In this document: one piece after another, positions 37,922 to 46,950 of the stretch
Position numbering within the stretch: the stretch's first letter is position 1
Layout: the number at the start of each line of letters is the position of its first letter
NCBI RefSeq assembly: GCF_000429145.1
Contig: NZ_AUBH01000005.1
Coordinates: 186,001 to 250,000 of the forward strand
Direction of reading: 5' to 3'
Length of the DNA stretch: 64,000 bases
Source of the DNA: Aestuariibacter salexigens DSM 15300
Lineage (GTDB): Bacteria; Pseudomonadota; Gammaproteobacteria; Enterobacterales; Alteromonadaceae
Program-made: the position numbers and the translations under genes
The notes under the pieces: generated by a model
Database searches by the model: none
What the model saw: the letters and a program-made list of their open reading frames with translations, nothing else
Told to the model about the DNA's origin: nothing

Positions 37922-38573
37922 ACCACAACAGGTTTTCTATGCTGACGGCGATACCATTGCCAATATGGAGCAGCGCTACCGTGCAGCATTCATCAACAGT
38001 CTGAGCGGATTCAAAAGCGCCAATCTGATTGGCACATCAAGCTCTGATGGAGTGAATAACCTGGCTATTGTGAATTCGGTGTTTCACGTCGGTGCTAATC
38101 CGCCATTATTGGGTATGATCATACGTCCGCATACGGTGCGCCGCGATACCTTGGAAAATCTTGAGGCAACCGGACAGTACACGATAAACCATATCAACCA
38201 GGATATTCTGCGGCAGGCCCATCAAACGTCAGCGCGTTATGAAGCAGAGGTCAGCGAGTTCGACGCTGTTGGATTAACGCCTGAATATGGCAAGCGCTGT
38301 AACGCGCCCTATGTAGCACAAGCGATCATCAAAATTGGCTTACAAAAAAAACAGGTCACAGAGCTGGAAATAAATGGCACAGTCTTGGTTATCGGACAGA
38401 TAACGGAGGTTATGTTGCCCGACAATATCATTGCCGGCGATGGCTATGTGGACATAGAAAAGGCAGGGACGGTGGCGATAAGCAGTCTGGACAGTTATCA
38501 CAACACCCAGCGCATTGAACGTCTGACCTACGCAAAACCCGATTTACCCGTATCTGCCATAGGAGTTGAATAA
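37914..38573 (+). CDS. Flavin reductase-like (DIM6/NTAB) protein
   Basis: This 219-residue cytoplasmic protein belongs to the flavin-reductase-like FMN-binding split-barrel family: ANLIGTSSSDGVNNLAIVNSVF, PPLLGMIIRPHTVRRDTLENL and GQYTINHI. Members bind FMN and reduce flavins or act on other small molecules. It is embedded in a tight unit: 8-base overlap with the CPXCG gene upstream and a 1-base overlap with the 39-residue membrane peptide gene downstream. The substrate is unknown. Confidence 0.88.
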   Translation: MTKPQQVFYADGDTIANMEQRYRAAFINSLSGFKSANLIGTSSSDGVNNLAIVNSVFHVGANPPLLGMIIRPHTVRRDTLENLEATGQYTINHINQDILRQAHQTSARYEAEVSEFDAVGLTPEYGKRCNAPYVAQAIIKIGLQKKQVTELEINGTVLVIGQITEVMLPDNIIAGDGYVDIEKAGTVAISSLDSYHNTQRIERLTYAKPDLPVSAIGVE

Positions 38574-38692
38574 TGATACCCAATTTAGGCCAGCTGCTAC
38601 TCGTGTGCGGCGCCGTTAGCATTATCGTCATTGCTATCGTGTTGTTTATGATAAAAATAATGAAGCAAGATGTTCAGGATGATGATTATTAG
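38573..38692 (+). CDS. 39-residue single-pass membrane peptide
   Basis: ATG 38573 shares its A with the TAA of the flavin reductase gene (TAATG) and has an AGGAG site at 38561-38565. The product starts MIPNLGQLLLVCGAV, continues with one hydrophobic segment (SIIVIAIVLFMI) and ends with a charged tail (KIMKQDVQDDDY). That is the design of a bacterial small membrane protein. The overlap and ribosome site support real translation. I know of no family match. Confidence 0.62.
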   Translation: MIPNLGQLLLVCGAVSIIVIAIVLFMIKIMKQDVQDDDY

Positions 38693-38826
38693 CGAATAAG
38701 TAACACATCGCAGCAATTTGTAGATGCTGATGTAATTTGGTAAAACGGTGATGACAGTGACGTGTGCATCCATAGCGCTCGTCAGAACAATAACAACGAA
38801 AAAACGTCATTTCCCAGGAACGCAAC

Positions 38827-39447
38827 ATGACACTAAAAAAATACAATGTGCAGCCGCTTTTCGCTATCCCTTATATGCGTGCTGACCTATCCCATGCGAT
38901 TACGCCGGAACAGGTTGAATTTATCCAGAACCTGAAAATGGTGCCAAATCAAACCAACCTGATTTCCGAAAATTTATATATCTTTGAAGAGCCAGAGCTT
39001 AAGTCGATTAAAGAAGCCGTTCAGCACGCGCTGGACACGTATGCATCAGAAGTGATGGGGATCCCTCAAAAACTGTACGTCACGCAGAGTTGGTCATTGA
39101 TCAATGAACCCGGTCAGGGCATGCATGGTCATGCACATTCAAATTCGATTGTATCCGGCTCTCTTTATTATGCACCTCTGCCTAACCCGCCTTCCAAGAT
39201 GGTGTTCGATAAACACACTGCATACAGACAGTTAGTGCTTAACCCACTTAAAGAGAAACAAAATATCTACAATACGCCACTAAACGTGGTAGAGCCCAAA
39301 GATCACGAAATCCTAATGTTTCCCTCTGAGCTGACCCATCAGGTCGAACCAAACATGAGTAAAGAAAGACGCTATTCGATCGCATTTAATGCGTTTGTGA
39401 AAGGCACACTGGGCGACTTCAGGGATGTATCGCAACTGACGCTTTAA
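38827..39447 (+). CDS. 2OG-Fe(II) oxygenase-like protein (TIGR02466 type)
   Basis: This 206-residue protein has QSWSLINEPGQGMHGHAHSN...SGSLYY, then MFPSELTHQVEPN, and RRYSIAFNAF. This is the double-stranded beta-helix pattern of TIGR02466-like putative 2OG-Fe(II) oxygenases: first His region, distal His (ELTHQVEPN) and a 2OG-binding Arg. The expected H-x-D is replaced by a histidine-rich HGHAH, as is common in this subgroup. Substrate unknown. ATG 38827 is preceded by a weak site. Its stop overlaps the convergent SBP gene by 4 bases. Confidence 0.75.
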   Translation: MTLKKYNVQPLFAIPYMRADLSHAITPEQVEFIQNLKMVPNQTNLISENLYIFEEPELKSIKEAVQHALDTYASEVMGIPQKLYVTQSWSLINEPGQGMHGHAHSNSIVSGSLYYAPLPNPPSKMVFDKHTAYRQLVLNPLKEKQNIYNTPLNVVEPKDHEILMFPSELTHQVEPNMSKERRYSIAFNAFVKGTLGDFRDVSQLTL

Positions 39448-40223
39448 TGACTGACCCGGTGACGCTCTACCAGCGTCGCCATTTCTTCAAGTTTATATTT
39501 CTCTGCCAGCCTTCTGTAAAGGCCATCGTCGTGAGCCCTGGACAGTTCTACGTTAAACCGTTTGAGGATTTTTGGTTCTTTAAATCCGGCCTGATAATAA
39601 TTAGTAGGAAACAGCTGAAAAATATCGACTTTATCAGTCTGGTCTATCCCTGTGATATCTTCGCTGAGATGCATAAAAATGAAGCGGTCCATTATGGCCA
39701 GATCAATGCTGCCCATCAGTAACATCTCCACCTGACGACGCTGCTCCGGCAATTCTATATAAAGCTCCGCATTGTGCACAGCCGTTCTATAAATATCACC
39801 CAACACCTTGTGCGCATTTTGAAACGCCGCCACTGAATAGTGACTAATCTCAGGTAACGCGCGAATTTCCCGCGATGCGCTGGCGAGGGAGATAACAGCA
39901 TTTTGGTAAGCGACGTACGCGTCAGATAGCATCTCCTCAGGGATGCCATGCGTAGTGGTAAGGGTAAGGCCCATGTCGACGCTGCCATCCTGAATCATCT
40001 TGACACTGCGTCCGTAAGGGACATACAGAATATAGACATCCTTGTACCCCATACGAGTAAGTATTTCGGTGATCAATTCAATTTCGAAACCTGTATCGTC
40101 AGCGGCGATAACATAAGGTGGTTTGGTCCATCCCACAGCCACCTCAAACGGCTCTGCACGTGCGACAAATGCGCTCGCTACTGCAAGCAATACGGCTAGG
40201 AGGAGACTGGTCCAAGGCTTCAT
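39444..40223 (-). CDS. Periplasmic SBP_bac_3-type solute-binding protein
   Basis: This 259-residue protein has a signal peptide (MKPWTSLLLAVLLAVASAFV, cleavage near ARA-E) and the amino-acid-binding type 3 fold: EVAVGWTKPPYVIAADDTGFEIELI, VPYGRSVKMIQDGSVDMGLTLT. No ABC permease or ATPase is nearby, so it may be an orphan receptor or sensor partner. The in-frame upstream codons to 40289 have no signal-peptide character. It resembles the second half of the protein at 12166 in type. Confidence 0.85.
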   Translation of the reverse strand: MKPWTSLLLAVLLAVASAFVARAEPFEVAVGWTKPPYVIAADDTGFEIELITEILTRMGYKDVYILYVPYGRSVKMIQDGSVDMGLTLTTTHGIPEEMLSDAYVAYQNAVISLASASREIRALPEISHYSVAAFQNAHKVLGDIYRTAVHNAELYIELPEQRRQVEMLLMGSIDLAIMDRFIFMHLSEDITGIDQTDKVDIFQLFPTNYYQAGFKEPKILKRFNVELSRAHDDGLYRRLAEKYKLEEMATLVERHRVSH

Positions 40224-40389
40224 AATAATCTGGTCGTGTGGAGTAAAAAGCGTATGAATTAATACTGAGACTAGCCGTGAGTAGGTCATTTAATCAAGCT
40301 TCTTTGCTGAATAAAAAGTGTCCTGCGCTGTGACGCTGAGGTAAGTCGAAGTGTTACACTGTGCGAATGCTCAGTGGTGAGAACAAGAG

Positions 40390-41283
40390 ATGCCCTGGAT
40401 TCAACTAAAAATAAACGTAAAAGCTGCGCACGCAGAGTCACTTGGCGACGCGCTCAATCAGTGCGGTGCTCAGGCTGTAACCTTTGTCGATGCGAAAGAC
40501 ACGCCAATGTACGAACCGAAACCCGGTGAAATCATGCTATGGCCTGATACCACCGTGATTGGACTGTTCGACGCCAATGATGATATGCAATTGGTTGTCG
40601 AGCAACTTGTCTCGGATGGCACTATTAACCAAGGCGCCGTATATGCCCTTGACCAGCTTGAAGATAAAGATTGGGAGCGGGAGTGGATGGACAATTTCCA
40701 CCCTATGCAGTTTGGTGAAAAGTTATGGATATGCCCAAGTTGGCGGGATATCCCTGACCCTGATGCGGTCAATGTAATGCTTGACCCTGGCCTGGCGTTT
40801 GGCACGGGCACCCATCCTACTACATCGCTGTGTCTGAAATGGTTAGACAGCGTGCCACTGCACAACAAGCAGGTGGTAGATTTCGGCTGCGGCTCAGGCA
40901 TTTTAGGTATTGCCGCGCTCAAACTTGGCGCTGAACACGTGGTTGCTATTGATATTGATCCCCAGGCACTGCTCGCTACCAGGCAGAATGCGCAACACAA
41001 TCATGTAAGTGAAAAAATAAGCGTATTTTTGCCAAACGCCCAACCTGATATGAAGGCTGATGTTGTTGTCGCCAATATATTAGCAAGCCCCCTTCGCGAA
41101 CTTCGCAGCGTGATCACCAACTATTGTAAGCCCGGAGGCCAGTTGATTTTATCTGGCATACTGGTTGAGCAGGCAGAGGAGATAGCTGCCCTGTATGCCA
41201 GTGACTTTACTATTGATGACATTTCACATCAGGGAGAATGGGCTAGTGTGGCTGGCACGCGACGGACAGCGTCATCCACATAG
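40390..41283 (+). CDS. prmA: Ribosomal protein L11 methyltransferase
   Basis: PrmA methylates L11 at several lysines and the N-terminus using SAM. The 297-residue protein has the N-terminal [10 protein letters not shown] domain, [18 protein letters not shown], the SAM-binding [19 protein letters not shown] and [10 protein letters not shown]. Length matches E. coli (293). It lies upstream of dusB-fis, the common order. Confidence 0.97.
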   Translation: MPWIQLKINVKAAHAESLGDALNQCGAQAVTFVDAKDTPMYEPKPGEIMLWPDTTVIGLFDANDDMQLVVEQLVSDGTINQGAVYALDQLEDKDWEREWMDNFHPMQFGEKLWICPSWRDIPDPDAVNVMLDPGLAFGTGTHPTTSLCLKWLDSVPLHNKQVVDFGCGSGILGIAALKLGAEHVVAIDIDPQALLATRQNAQHNHVSEKISVFLPNAQPDMKADVVVANILASPLRELRSVITNYCKPGGQLILSGILVEQAEEIAALYASDFTIDDISHQGEWASVAGTRRTASST

Positions 41284-41346
41284 GTCAGACCAGAGCAGTA
41301 CAGTATTGTCAAGGGCTGCGCAGTAAAAATTGTGCAAAAAACAGCC

Positions 41347-41375
41347 TTTCATATTGAGATAAAACACAGTATCAT
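41347..41375 (+). promoter_or_regulatory. Possible dusB-fis promoter
   Basis: A -10-like TATCAT at 41370-41375 has TTTCAT 17 bases upstream. It is followed by a GC-rich CACGCCC, the kind of discriminator expected for a stringently controlled fis promoter. The -35 match is poor, so this is a tentative call. Confidence 0.3.
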
Positions 41376-41432
41376 TCACGCCCTTTTCGCTGATTGAACA
41401 TTTTTTGTGCGTTTTCACGGTGTTAAAAAGGC

Positions 41433-42434
41433 ATGCAGATTGGTCCCTACACGTTAGAAAATAACTTGATGCTTGCGCCTATGGCGGGCGTTACTGACAG
41501 ACCATTCAGGCAGCTTTGTAAGCGCATGGGTGCAGGCTTGGTCGTATCAGAGATGATCTCTAGCAATCCCAAAACCTGGAACACCGAAAAATCGCGTCAG
41601 CGAATGAATCACCGAGGCGAATCTGGTATTCGATCGGTGCAAATTGCTGGATGTGAACCAGAACTCATGGCTCAGGCCGCCCAGTTCAATGTTGATAACG
41701 GTGCCCAAATCATTGATATCAACATGGGATGTCCAGCAAAGAAAGTAAATAAAAAGATGGCAGGTTCAGCATTGCTGCAGTACCCAGAGCTGGTGGAACA
41801 AATCGTTTCAACGGTGGTTGACGCAGTCGATGTGCCGGTCACGCTAAAAATACGGACAGGGTGGGATACAGATAATCGAAACGGTGTGCGCATTGCGCGT
41901 ATCGCTGAAGACAATGGTATTCAATCCCTCGCGGTTCATGGTCGAACCCGTGCATGTATGTACAAAGGTAACGCAGAATACGACACCATACGCGCCATCA
42001 AACAGGCGGTGTCTATTCCGGTCGTTGCCAATGGTGATATCACCAGCCCGCAGAAGGCTAAAGCGGTGCTGGATTACACCGGTGCAGATGCGTTGATGAT
42101 TGGACGAGGCGCTCAGGGTAATCCCTGGATTTTCCGCGACATTCATCATTATTTACAAACCGGCGAGCTACATGCCCCGCCAAGCTTGGCTGAACAACAC
42201 CAGATGCTTATCGAGCACGTGACCAATGTTCACCAGTTTTATGGGGAGTTCATGGGTGCAAGAATCGCTCGGAAACACGTTGGATGGTATCTCGCTGAGC
42301 ATGATAAAGAGCGCGTGTTCAGAAAAGAGTTTAATGCCATAGATGATGCTAACCAACAACTTGACGCACTGACGCGTTATTTTAATGACCTGGCAAGCGC
42401 TGATTCGTTACAAACGGTCACGTCTGCTGCATAG
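41433..42434 (+). CDS. dusB: tRNA-dihydrouridine synthase B
   Basis: DusB reduces uridine to dihydrouridine in tRNA with FMN and NADPH. The 333-residue TIM-barrel protein has LAPMAGVTDRPFRQLC, INMGCPAKKVNKK (catalytic Cys), LKIRTGWD and AVHGRTRACMY. It is cotranscribed with fis 30 bases downstream, as in enterics. Confidence 0.97.
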   Translation: MQIGPYTLENNLMLAPMAGVTDRPFRQLCKRMGAGLVVSEMISSNPKTWNTEKSRQRMNHRGESGIRSVQIAGCEPELMAQAAQFNVDNGAQIIDINMGCPAKKVNKKMAGSALLQYPELVEQIVSTVVDAVDVPVTLKIRTGWDTDNRNGVRIARIAEDNGIQSLAVHGRTRACMYKGNAEYDTIRAIKQAVSIPVVANGDITSPQKAKAVLDYTGADALMIGRGAQGNPWIFRDIHHYLQTGELHAPPSLAEQHQMLIEHVTNVHQFYGEFMGARIARKHVGWYLAEHDKERVFRKEFNAIDDANQQLDALTRYFNDLASADSLQTVTSAA

Positions 42435-42464
42435 TTTTCACTAACCAAAGAGCAAGATTGTATT

Positions 42465-42758
42465 ATGTTCGATCAAAATGTGACTTCTCCTTTTACTACG
42501 ACTGTGACCACTCCTTCACAACAGCAGGCACAAAAGCCGCTGCGTGACTCGGTAAAGCAAGCAGTAAATAAATATCTTAAGCAGTTAGACAATACCGACA
42601 TCGATAATCTGTATGAATTGGTGTTGGCAGAAGTAGAAGCGCCTTTGTTGGAAGAAATCATGACTTTCACTCGCGGCAACCAAACCCGCGCCGCTATCAT
42701 GATGGGCATCAACCGCGGAACGCTTCGTAAAAAACTGAAGCAGTACGGCATGAACTAA
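42465..42758 (+). CDS. fis: Nucleoid protein Fis
   Basis: Fis is a DNA-bending regulator of rRNA promoters and recombination. At 97 residues it is one shorter than the E. coli protein. The C-terminal helix-turn-helix ([20 protein letters not shown]) is almost identical to the family. It follows dusB and ends with a terminator. Confidence 0.98.
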   Translation: MFDQNVTSPFTTTVTTPSQQQAQKPLRDSVKQAVNKYLKQLDNTDIDNLYELVLAEVEAPLLEEIMTFTRGNQTRAAIMMGINRGTLRKKLKQYGMN

Positions 42759-42784
42759 GATTGCCCGGGCGCATGCCCAACGAC

Positions 42785-42809
42785 AAGAGCACCCCAGGGT
42801 GCTCTTTTT
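42785..42809 (+). terminator. Terminator after fis
   Basis: Stem AAGAGCACC/GGTGCTCTT with a four-base loop and five T residues. It separates fis from purH. Confidence 0.9.
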
Positions 42810-42858
42810 GTTTACCCGTATCACGTTGCAGTAATTGAACCTAAGAAGACCCGAAAAC

Positions 42859-44445
42859 ATGCAAACAGCAAGACCTATTCGCCGCGCGCTATTGAGCGTT
42901 TCTGATAAAGCAGGCATCGTCGACTTCGCCAAGCAATTGGTCATCATGAATGTAGACATTCTGTCCACCGGTGGCACCGCGAAAATACTCGCCGAGAACG
43001 GCATTCCTGTCACAGAGGTGTCTGACTATACCGGTCACCCTGAGATCATGGACGGCCGAGTAAAAACCTTACACCCAAGAGTGCATGGCGGTATTTTAGG
43101 CCGTCGTGGCACCGATGAAGCGGTGATGGCAGATAACCAGATTGAGGCCATTGATTTAGTGGCTGTCAATCTGTACCCATTCGCGGCAACGGTTGCAGAC
43201 CCTGAATGTAGTCTTGAAGACGCGATCGAAAATATCGACATTGGTGGTCCGACTATGGTGCGCGCAGCAGCTAAAAATCATGCTGATGTGACTATTGTGG
43301 TCAATCCTGCGGACTATGAAAGAGTGATTGCTGAGATGCAGGAAAACCAAAACAGCGTCACGGCACAGACCCGCTTTGATCTGGCGATTGCGGCGTTTGA
43401 ACACACTGCTGAATACGACGGCATGATTGCAAATTACTTCGGCACAATGGTGCAGGAGAGCACAGATGATGAACCTGCCAGTGAATTTCCTCGCACGTTC
43501 AATATGCAACTGACCAAAAAGCAGGACTTGCGTTACGGCGAGAATAGTCACCAGAATGCAGCGTTTTACGTAGAGAATAATATTCAGGAGAGTTCCGTCG
43601 CCACAGCTCGTCAGTGGCAAGGTAAAGCGTTGAGCTTTAATAACATTGCCGATACAGATGCTGCGTTGGAATGTGTCAAAGAATTTGATCAGCCTGCCTG
43701 CGTGATCGTCAAACATGCCAATCCCTGTGGCGTTGCACTCGGTAACAACATTATCGATGCATACAATCGTGCCTATAAAACTGACCCTACATCGGCATTC
43801 GGGGGCATTATCGCCTTCAACCGAGAGCTGGATGCGCAAACCGCGACAGCCATTATTGAGCGTCAGTTTGTTGAAGTGATCATTGCCCCAACGGTGAGCG
43901 AGGGTGCCAAGCAGGCCATCGAACATAAGAAAAATGTGCGTCTGCTGGAATGTGGCGAATGGCAGGGTCAACTGACGGAAGGTTATGACCTGAAGCGCGT
44001 AAACGGCGGCTTGCTGGTACAGGAACGTGATTTCGGCATGGTGGATATGGACGATTTAACGGTCGTGACCAAACGTCAGCCTACAGAACAGGAGCTTAGC
44101 GACTTGATGTTCTGTTGGAAAGTCGCAAAATACGTGAAGTCCAATGCCATCGTATATTGTAAAGATGGCATGACCATTGGCGTCGGTGCGGGGCAAATGA
44201 GTCGCGTATATTCAGCCAAAATCGCTGGCATCAAAGCCGCGGATGAGGATCTTGAAGTGGCGGGTTCGGTAATGGCTTCGGACGCATTTTTTCCATTCCG
44301 AGATGGCATTGATGCAGCAGCTCAAGCGGGTATCAAAGCGGTTATACAGCCTGGCGGTTCGATGCGCGATGAGGAAGTCATTCAAGCGGCAGATGAGCAT
44401 GGTATCGCCATGGTGTTCACTGGCATGCGTCACTTCCGTCATTAA
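42859..44445 (+). CDS. purH: AICAR transformylase/IMP cyclohydrolase
   Basis: PurH catalyses the last two steps to IMP. The 528-residue bifunctional protein has the N-terminal MGS-like cyclohydrolase ([41 protein letters not shown]) and the C-terminal transformylase ([22 protein letters not shown]). E. coli PurH is 529 residues. ATG 42859 fits; a TTG at 42835 adds eight residues. It is followed by purD, separated by a 64-base gap with a perfect hairpin. Confidence 0.98.
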   Translation: MQTARPIRRALLSVSDKAGIVDFAKQLVIMNVDILSTGGTAKILAENGIPVTEVSDYTGHPEIMDGRVKTLHPRVHGGILGRRGTDEAVMADNQIEAIDLVAVNLYPFAATVADPECSLEDAIENIDIGGPTMVRAAAKNHADVTIVVNPADYERVIAEMQENQNSVTAQTRFDLAIAAFEHTAEYDGMIANYFGTMVQESTDDEPASEFPRTFNMQLTKKQDLRYGENSHQNAAFYVENNIQESSVATARQWQGKALSFNNIADTDAALECVKEFDQPACVIVKHANPCGVALGNNIIDAYNRAYKTDPTSAFGGIIAFNRELDAQTATAIIERQFVEVIIAPTVSEGAKQAIEHKKNVRLLECGEWQGQLTEGYDLKRVNGGLLVQERDFGMVDMDDLTVVTKRQPTEQELSDLMFCWKVAKYVKSNAIVYCKDGMTIGVGAGQMSRVYSAKIAGIKAADEDLEVAGSVMASDAFFPFRDGIDAAAQAGIKAVIQPGGSMRDEEVIQAADEHGIAMVFTGMRHFRH

Positions 44446-44452
44446 TTGCATA

Positions 44453-44480
44453 GGCGAAGCGGACAGCCCTCCGCTTCGCC
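44453..44480 (+). repeat. Perfect hairpin between purH and purD
   Basis: GGCGAAGCGGA and TCCGCTTCGCC form an 11-base-pair stem with a six-base loop and no T-run. It is likely an mRNA hairpin in the purH-purD spacer rather than a terminator, possibly for RNA stability or partial attenuation. Confidence 0.7.
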
Positions 44481-44509
44481 AGTCATATACCAATGAGTGA
44501 AACGGTTTT

Positions 44510-45796
44510 ATGAACATACTGGTAATTGGCGGCGGTGGCCGCGAACATGCGCTGGCCTGGAAAGCCTCGCAAAGTGCAAACGTTGACACAGTTTATGTTG
44601 CACCTGGAAACGCAGGGACGGCGTTAGAAGCCAAGCTTAAGAACGTTGCCATCGGTGCTGAAGATATCGACGGCCTGCTTGCATTTGCTCAAGAAAATCA
44701 CATTGACCTGACCATTGTTGGTCCAGAAGCACCGCTGGTGGCAGGTGTTGTCGACAAATTTACTGAGGCTGGGCTGGCGATTTTTGGTCCAACACAAGCC
44801 GCCGCTCAGTTGGAAGGTTCAAAAGCGTTTACCAAAGATTTTCTGGCTCGTCACAATATTCCGACAGCGGAATATCAGAATTTTACCGACATTGATGCGG
44901 CAATTGCTTACGTGCATGAAAAAGGCGCGCCTATCGTCGTCAAAGCGGACGGACTTGCCGCGGGTAAAGGCGTTATTGTAGCGATGACAGTCGAACAGGC
45001 CGAGGAAGCCATTCGTGACATGCTGGCCGGTAATGCATTTGGTGAAGCCGGAAGCAGAGTGGTGATTGAAGAATTTCTGGACGGCGAAGAAGCCAGCTTT
45101 ATTGTCATGGTAGATGGTCAGCATGTATTGCCTTTTGCGACCAGTCAGGACCACAAGCGCGTTGGAGACGGGGACAGTGGCCCTAACACAGGAGGCATGG
45201 GCGCCTACTCACCGGCCCCAGTGGTAACACCTGATATCCATCAGCGTATTATGCAGGAAGTCATCTTGCCAACGGTTGAAGGTATGGCTTCGGAAGGCAT
45301 GCCATACACGGGCTTTTTATATGCCGGACTGATGATCATGGCAGATGGTACACCTAAAGTGATCGAGTATAACTGCCGCTTTGGTGACCCTGAGACCCAG
45401 CCCATTATGTTGCGCATGCAGTCTGATCTTGTTGAACTGTGTCTGGCTGCCTGTGCAGGCAAGCTAAATACGCAAACCATCGAATTTGACGCTCGCGCAG
45501 CAGTGGGAGTGGTGCTCGCCGCAGGCGGTTACCCAGGCAGCTATGCTAAGGGTGAGATCATTTCAGGCCTGCAGGTCTGTGAATCTATGCCTGGCAAAGT
45601 ATTCCATGCCGGTACGGCTCGGCAGGGCGACGATGTTGTTACCAGCGGCGGTCGGGTACTTTGCGCGACCGCGCTTGGAGAGTCAGTGACTGACGCCCAG
45701 CGGGATGCGTATGAACTGGTCAAGGCAATATCATGGCGTGACCATTTTTATCGTACAGACATCGCGTATCGGGCTATCGCTCGCGAGCAGAACTAG
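44510..45796 (+). CDS. purD: Phosphoribosylamine-glycine ligase
   Basis: PurD joins glycine to phosphoribosylamine with ATP in purine synthesis. The 428-residue ATP-grasp protein starts MNILVIGGGGREHALAWK. It contains VKADGLAAGKGV, SQDHKRVGDGDSGPNTGG and YNCRFGDPETQ. Length equals the E. coli enzyme (429). It is the second gene of the purH-purD operon, ended by a terminator. Confidence 0.98.
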   Translation: MNILVIGGGGREHALAWKASQSANVDTVYVAPGNAGTALEAKLKNVAIGAEDIDGLLAFAQENHIDLTIVGPEAPLVAGVVDKFTEAGLAIFGPTQAAAQLEGSKAFTKDFLARHNIPTAEYQNFTDIDAAIAYVHEKGAPIVVKADGLAAGKGVIVAMTVEQAEEAIRDMLAGNAFGEAGSRVVIEEFLDGEEASFIVMVDGQHVLPFATSQDHKRVGDGDSGPNTGGMGAYSPAPVVTPDIHQRIMQEVILPTVEGMASEGMPYTGFLYAGLMIMADGTPKVIEYNCRFGDPETQPIMLRMQSDLVELCLAACAGKLNTQTIEFDARAAVGVVLAAGGYPGSYAKGEIISGLQVCESMPGKVFHAGTARQGDDVVTSGGRVLCATALGESVTDAQRDAYELVKAISWRDHFYRTDIAYRAIAREQN

Positions 45797-45814
45797 CGAC
45801 ATTAGCGCAGCTAT

Positions 45815-45839
45815 AAAGGCGACCTCGGTCGCCTTTTTT
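45815..45839 (+). terminator. Terminator after purD
   Basis: AAAGGCGAC/GTCGCCTTT stem with a four-base loop followed by T residues. Confidence 0.9.
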
Positions 45840-45910
45840 GATCCACCACACTCGACAGGGTGCTGCTATTCTGTATGGTAAGTAGCAGCACAACCTGTTT
45901 TGTGAAATTT

Positions 45911-46861
45911 ATGTCCGGTTTTCGTCAGCGCACAGCTGAATTATTACAAGTCCACAAACGCGGTGACCATGTCAGTCACCTGTTCGACTGGTTTCTTATT
46001 TCACTGATAATACTGAATATTATCGCTGTCATGCTGGAAACAGTGGACAGTATTCATAACAAATATCACCTGCAACTGATTTGGTTTGAGCTCTTTTCTG
46101 TGGCTATTTTCACTATCGAGTACATCGCACGGGTCTGGTCCTGTATCGAGCTTGAGGAAAGTGATGAACCGCCGTGGAAACAGCGCATGCAATATATGTT
46201 GACGCCAATGGCGCTGATTGATTTGGCCGCTTTCCTGCCATTTTATTTAGGCTTTTTTATCAACGCCGATTTGCGCACCTTGCGTATTTTCAGGCTACTT
46301 CGTTTAATCAAACTCGGCCGCTACTCATCGGCAATGCAGTTGCTGTTTCAGGTCTTTCAGCGTGAATATCGGGTGCTGGTCGCTGCCCTGACGGTGTTGT
46401 TAATGATCATGGTGCTTGCCTCTAGCGGCATTTATCTCATTGAACATGACGTGCAGCCTGACAAGTTTGGTAGCATTCCTGCCGCCATGTGGTGGGCGAT
46501 GGCGACGCTGACGACCGTCGGCTATGGTGATGTGACTCCCATTACGCCATTGGGAAAGTTCTTTGGTGGTGTGATTACATTGATGGGTGTCGCCATGTTT
46601 GCTCTACCAGCAGGTATCCTGGCTTCCAGTTTTTCCGACCAGCTCAGCAGACGACGCAATAAATTCAGTCAAAAAGTGCGTGAAGCATTGGCAAATGGCC
46701 ACTTGGACTTTCATGATCTACGGGAGCTTGAAAAATGGCGCTTGCAACTCGGACTGGAACACGACGATGCAAAAATATTGATGGATGCCATCAAAGCCGG
46801 CACGCAGTCTCAGGAGCCCACACAATGCCCTCATTGTGGAAAGTCCTTGCATGAAAAATAG
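45911..46861 (+). CDS. Voltage-gated-type potassium channel with C-terminal zinc-ribbon motif
   Basis: This membrane protein of about 316 residues has six membrane segments. S4 is arginine-rich (LRTLRIFRLLRLIKLGR), and the pore has TLTTVGYGDVTP, the K+ selectivity filter. A helical cytoplasmic tail follows and ends with CPHCGKSLHEK, a half zinc-ribbon. It should be a Kv-type K+ channel forming tetramers; the two cysteines per subunit could join to bind zinc between subunits. ATG 45911 is preferred; the frame opens from 45860 without a good ribosome site. prkB starts 90 bases downstream. Confidence 0.88.
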   Translation: MSGFRQRTAELLQVHKRGDHVSHLFDWFLISLIILNIIAVMLETVDSIHNKYHLQLIWFELFSVAIFTIEYIARVWSCIELEESDEPPWKQRMQYMLTPMALIDLAAFLPFYLGFFINADLRTLRIFRLLRLIKLGRYSSAMQLLFQVFQREYRVLVAALTVLLMIMVLASSGIYLIEHDVQPDKFGSIPAAMWWAMATLTTVGYGDVTPITPLGKFFGGVITLMGVAMFALPAGILASSFSDQLSRRRNKFSQKVREALANGHLDFHDLRELEKWRLQLGLEHDDAKILMDAIKAGTQSQEPTQCPHCGKSLHEK

Positions 46862-46950
46862 CCTGCATCAGAGAGCTCAACGTGCATTGCACTTGACCAA
46901 CCGCACCCGCTTGCTTATAACTGACGTTCGCAAGCCACAACGGGCCGCCT

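Noticed and set aside
43156-43971. Long minus-strand frame opposite purH
   Set aside because: Shadow of the purH coding frame; no ribosome site or family pattern.
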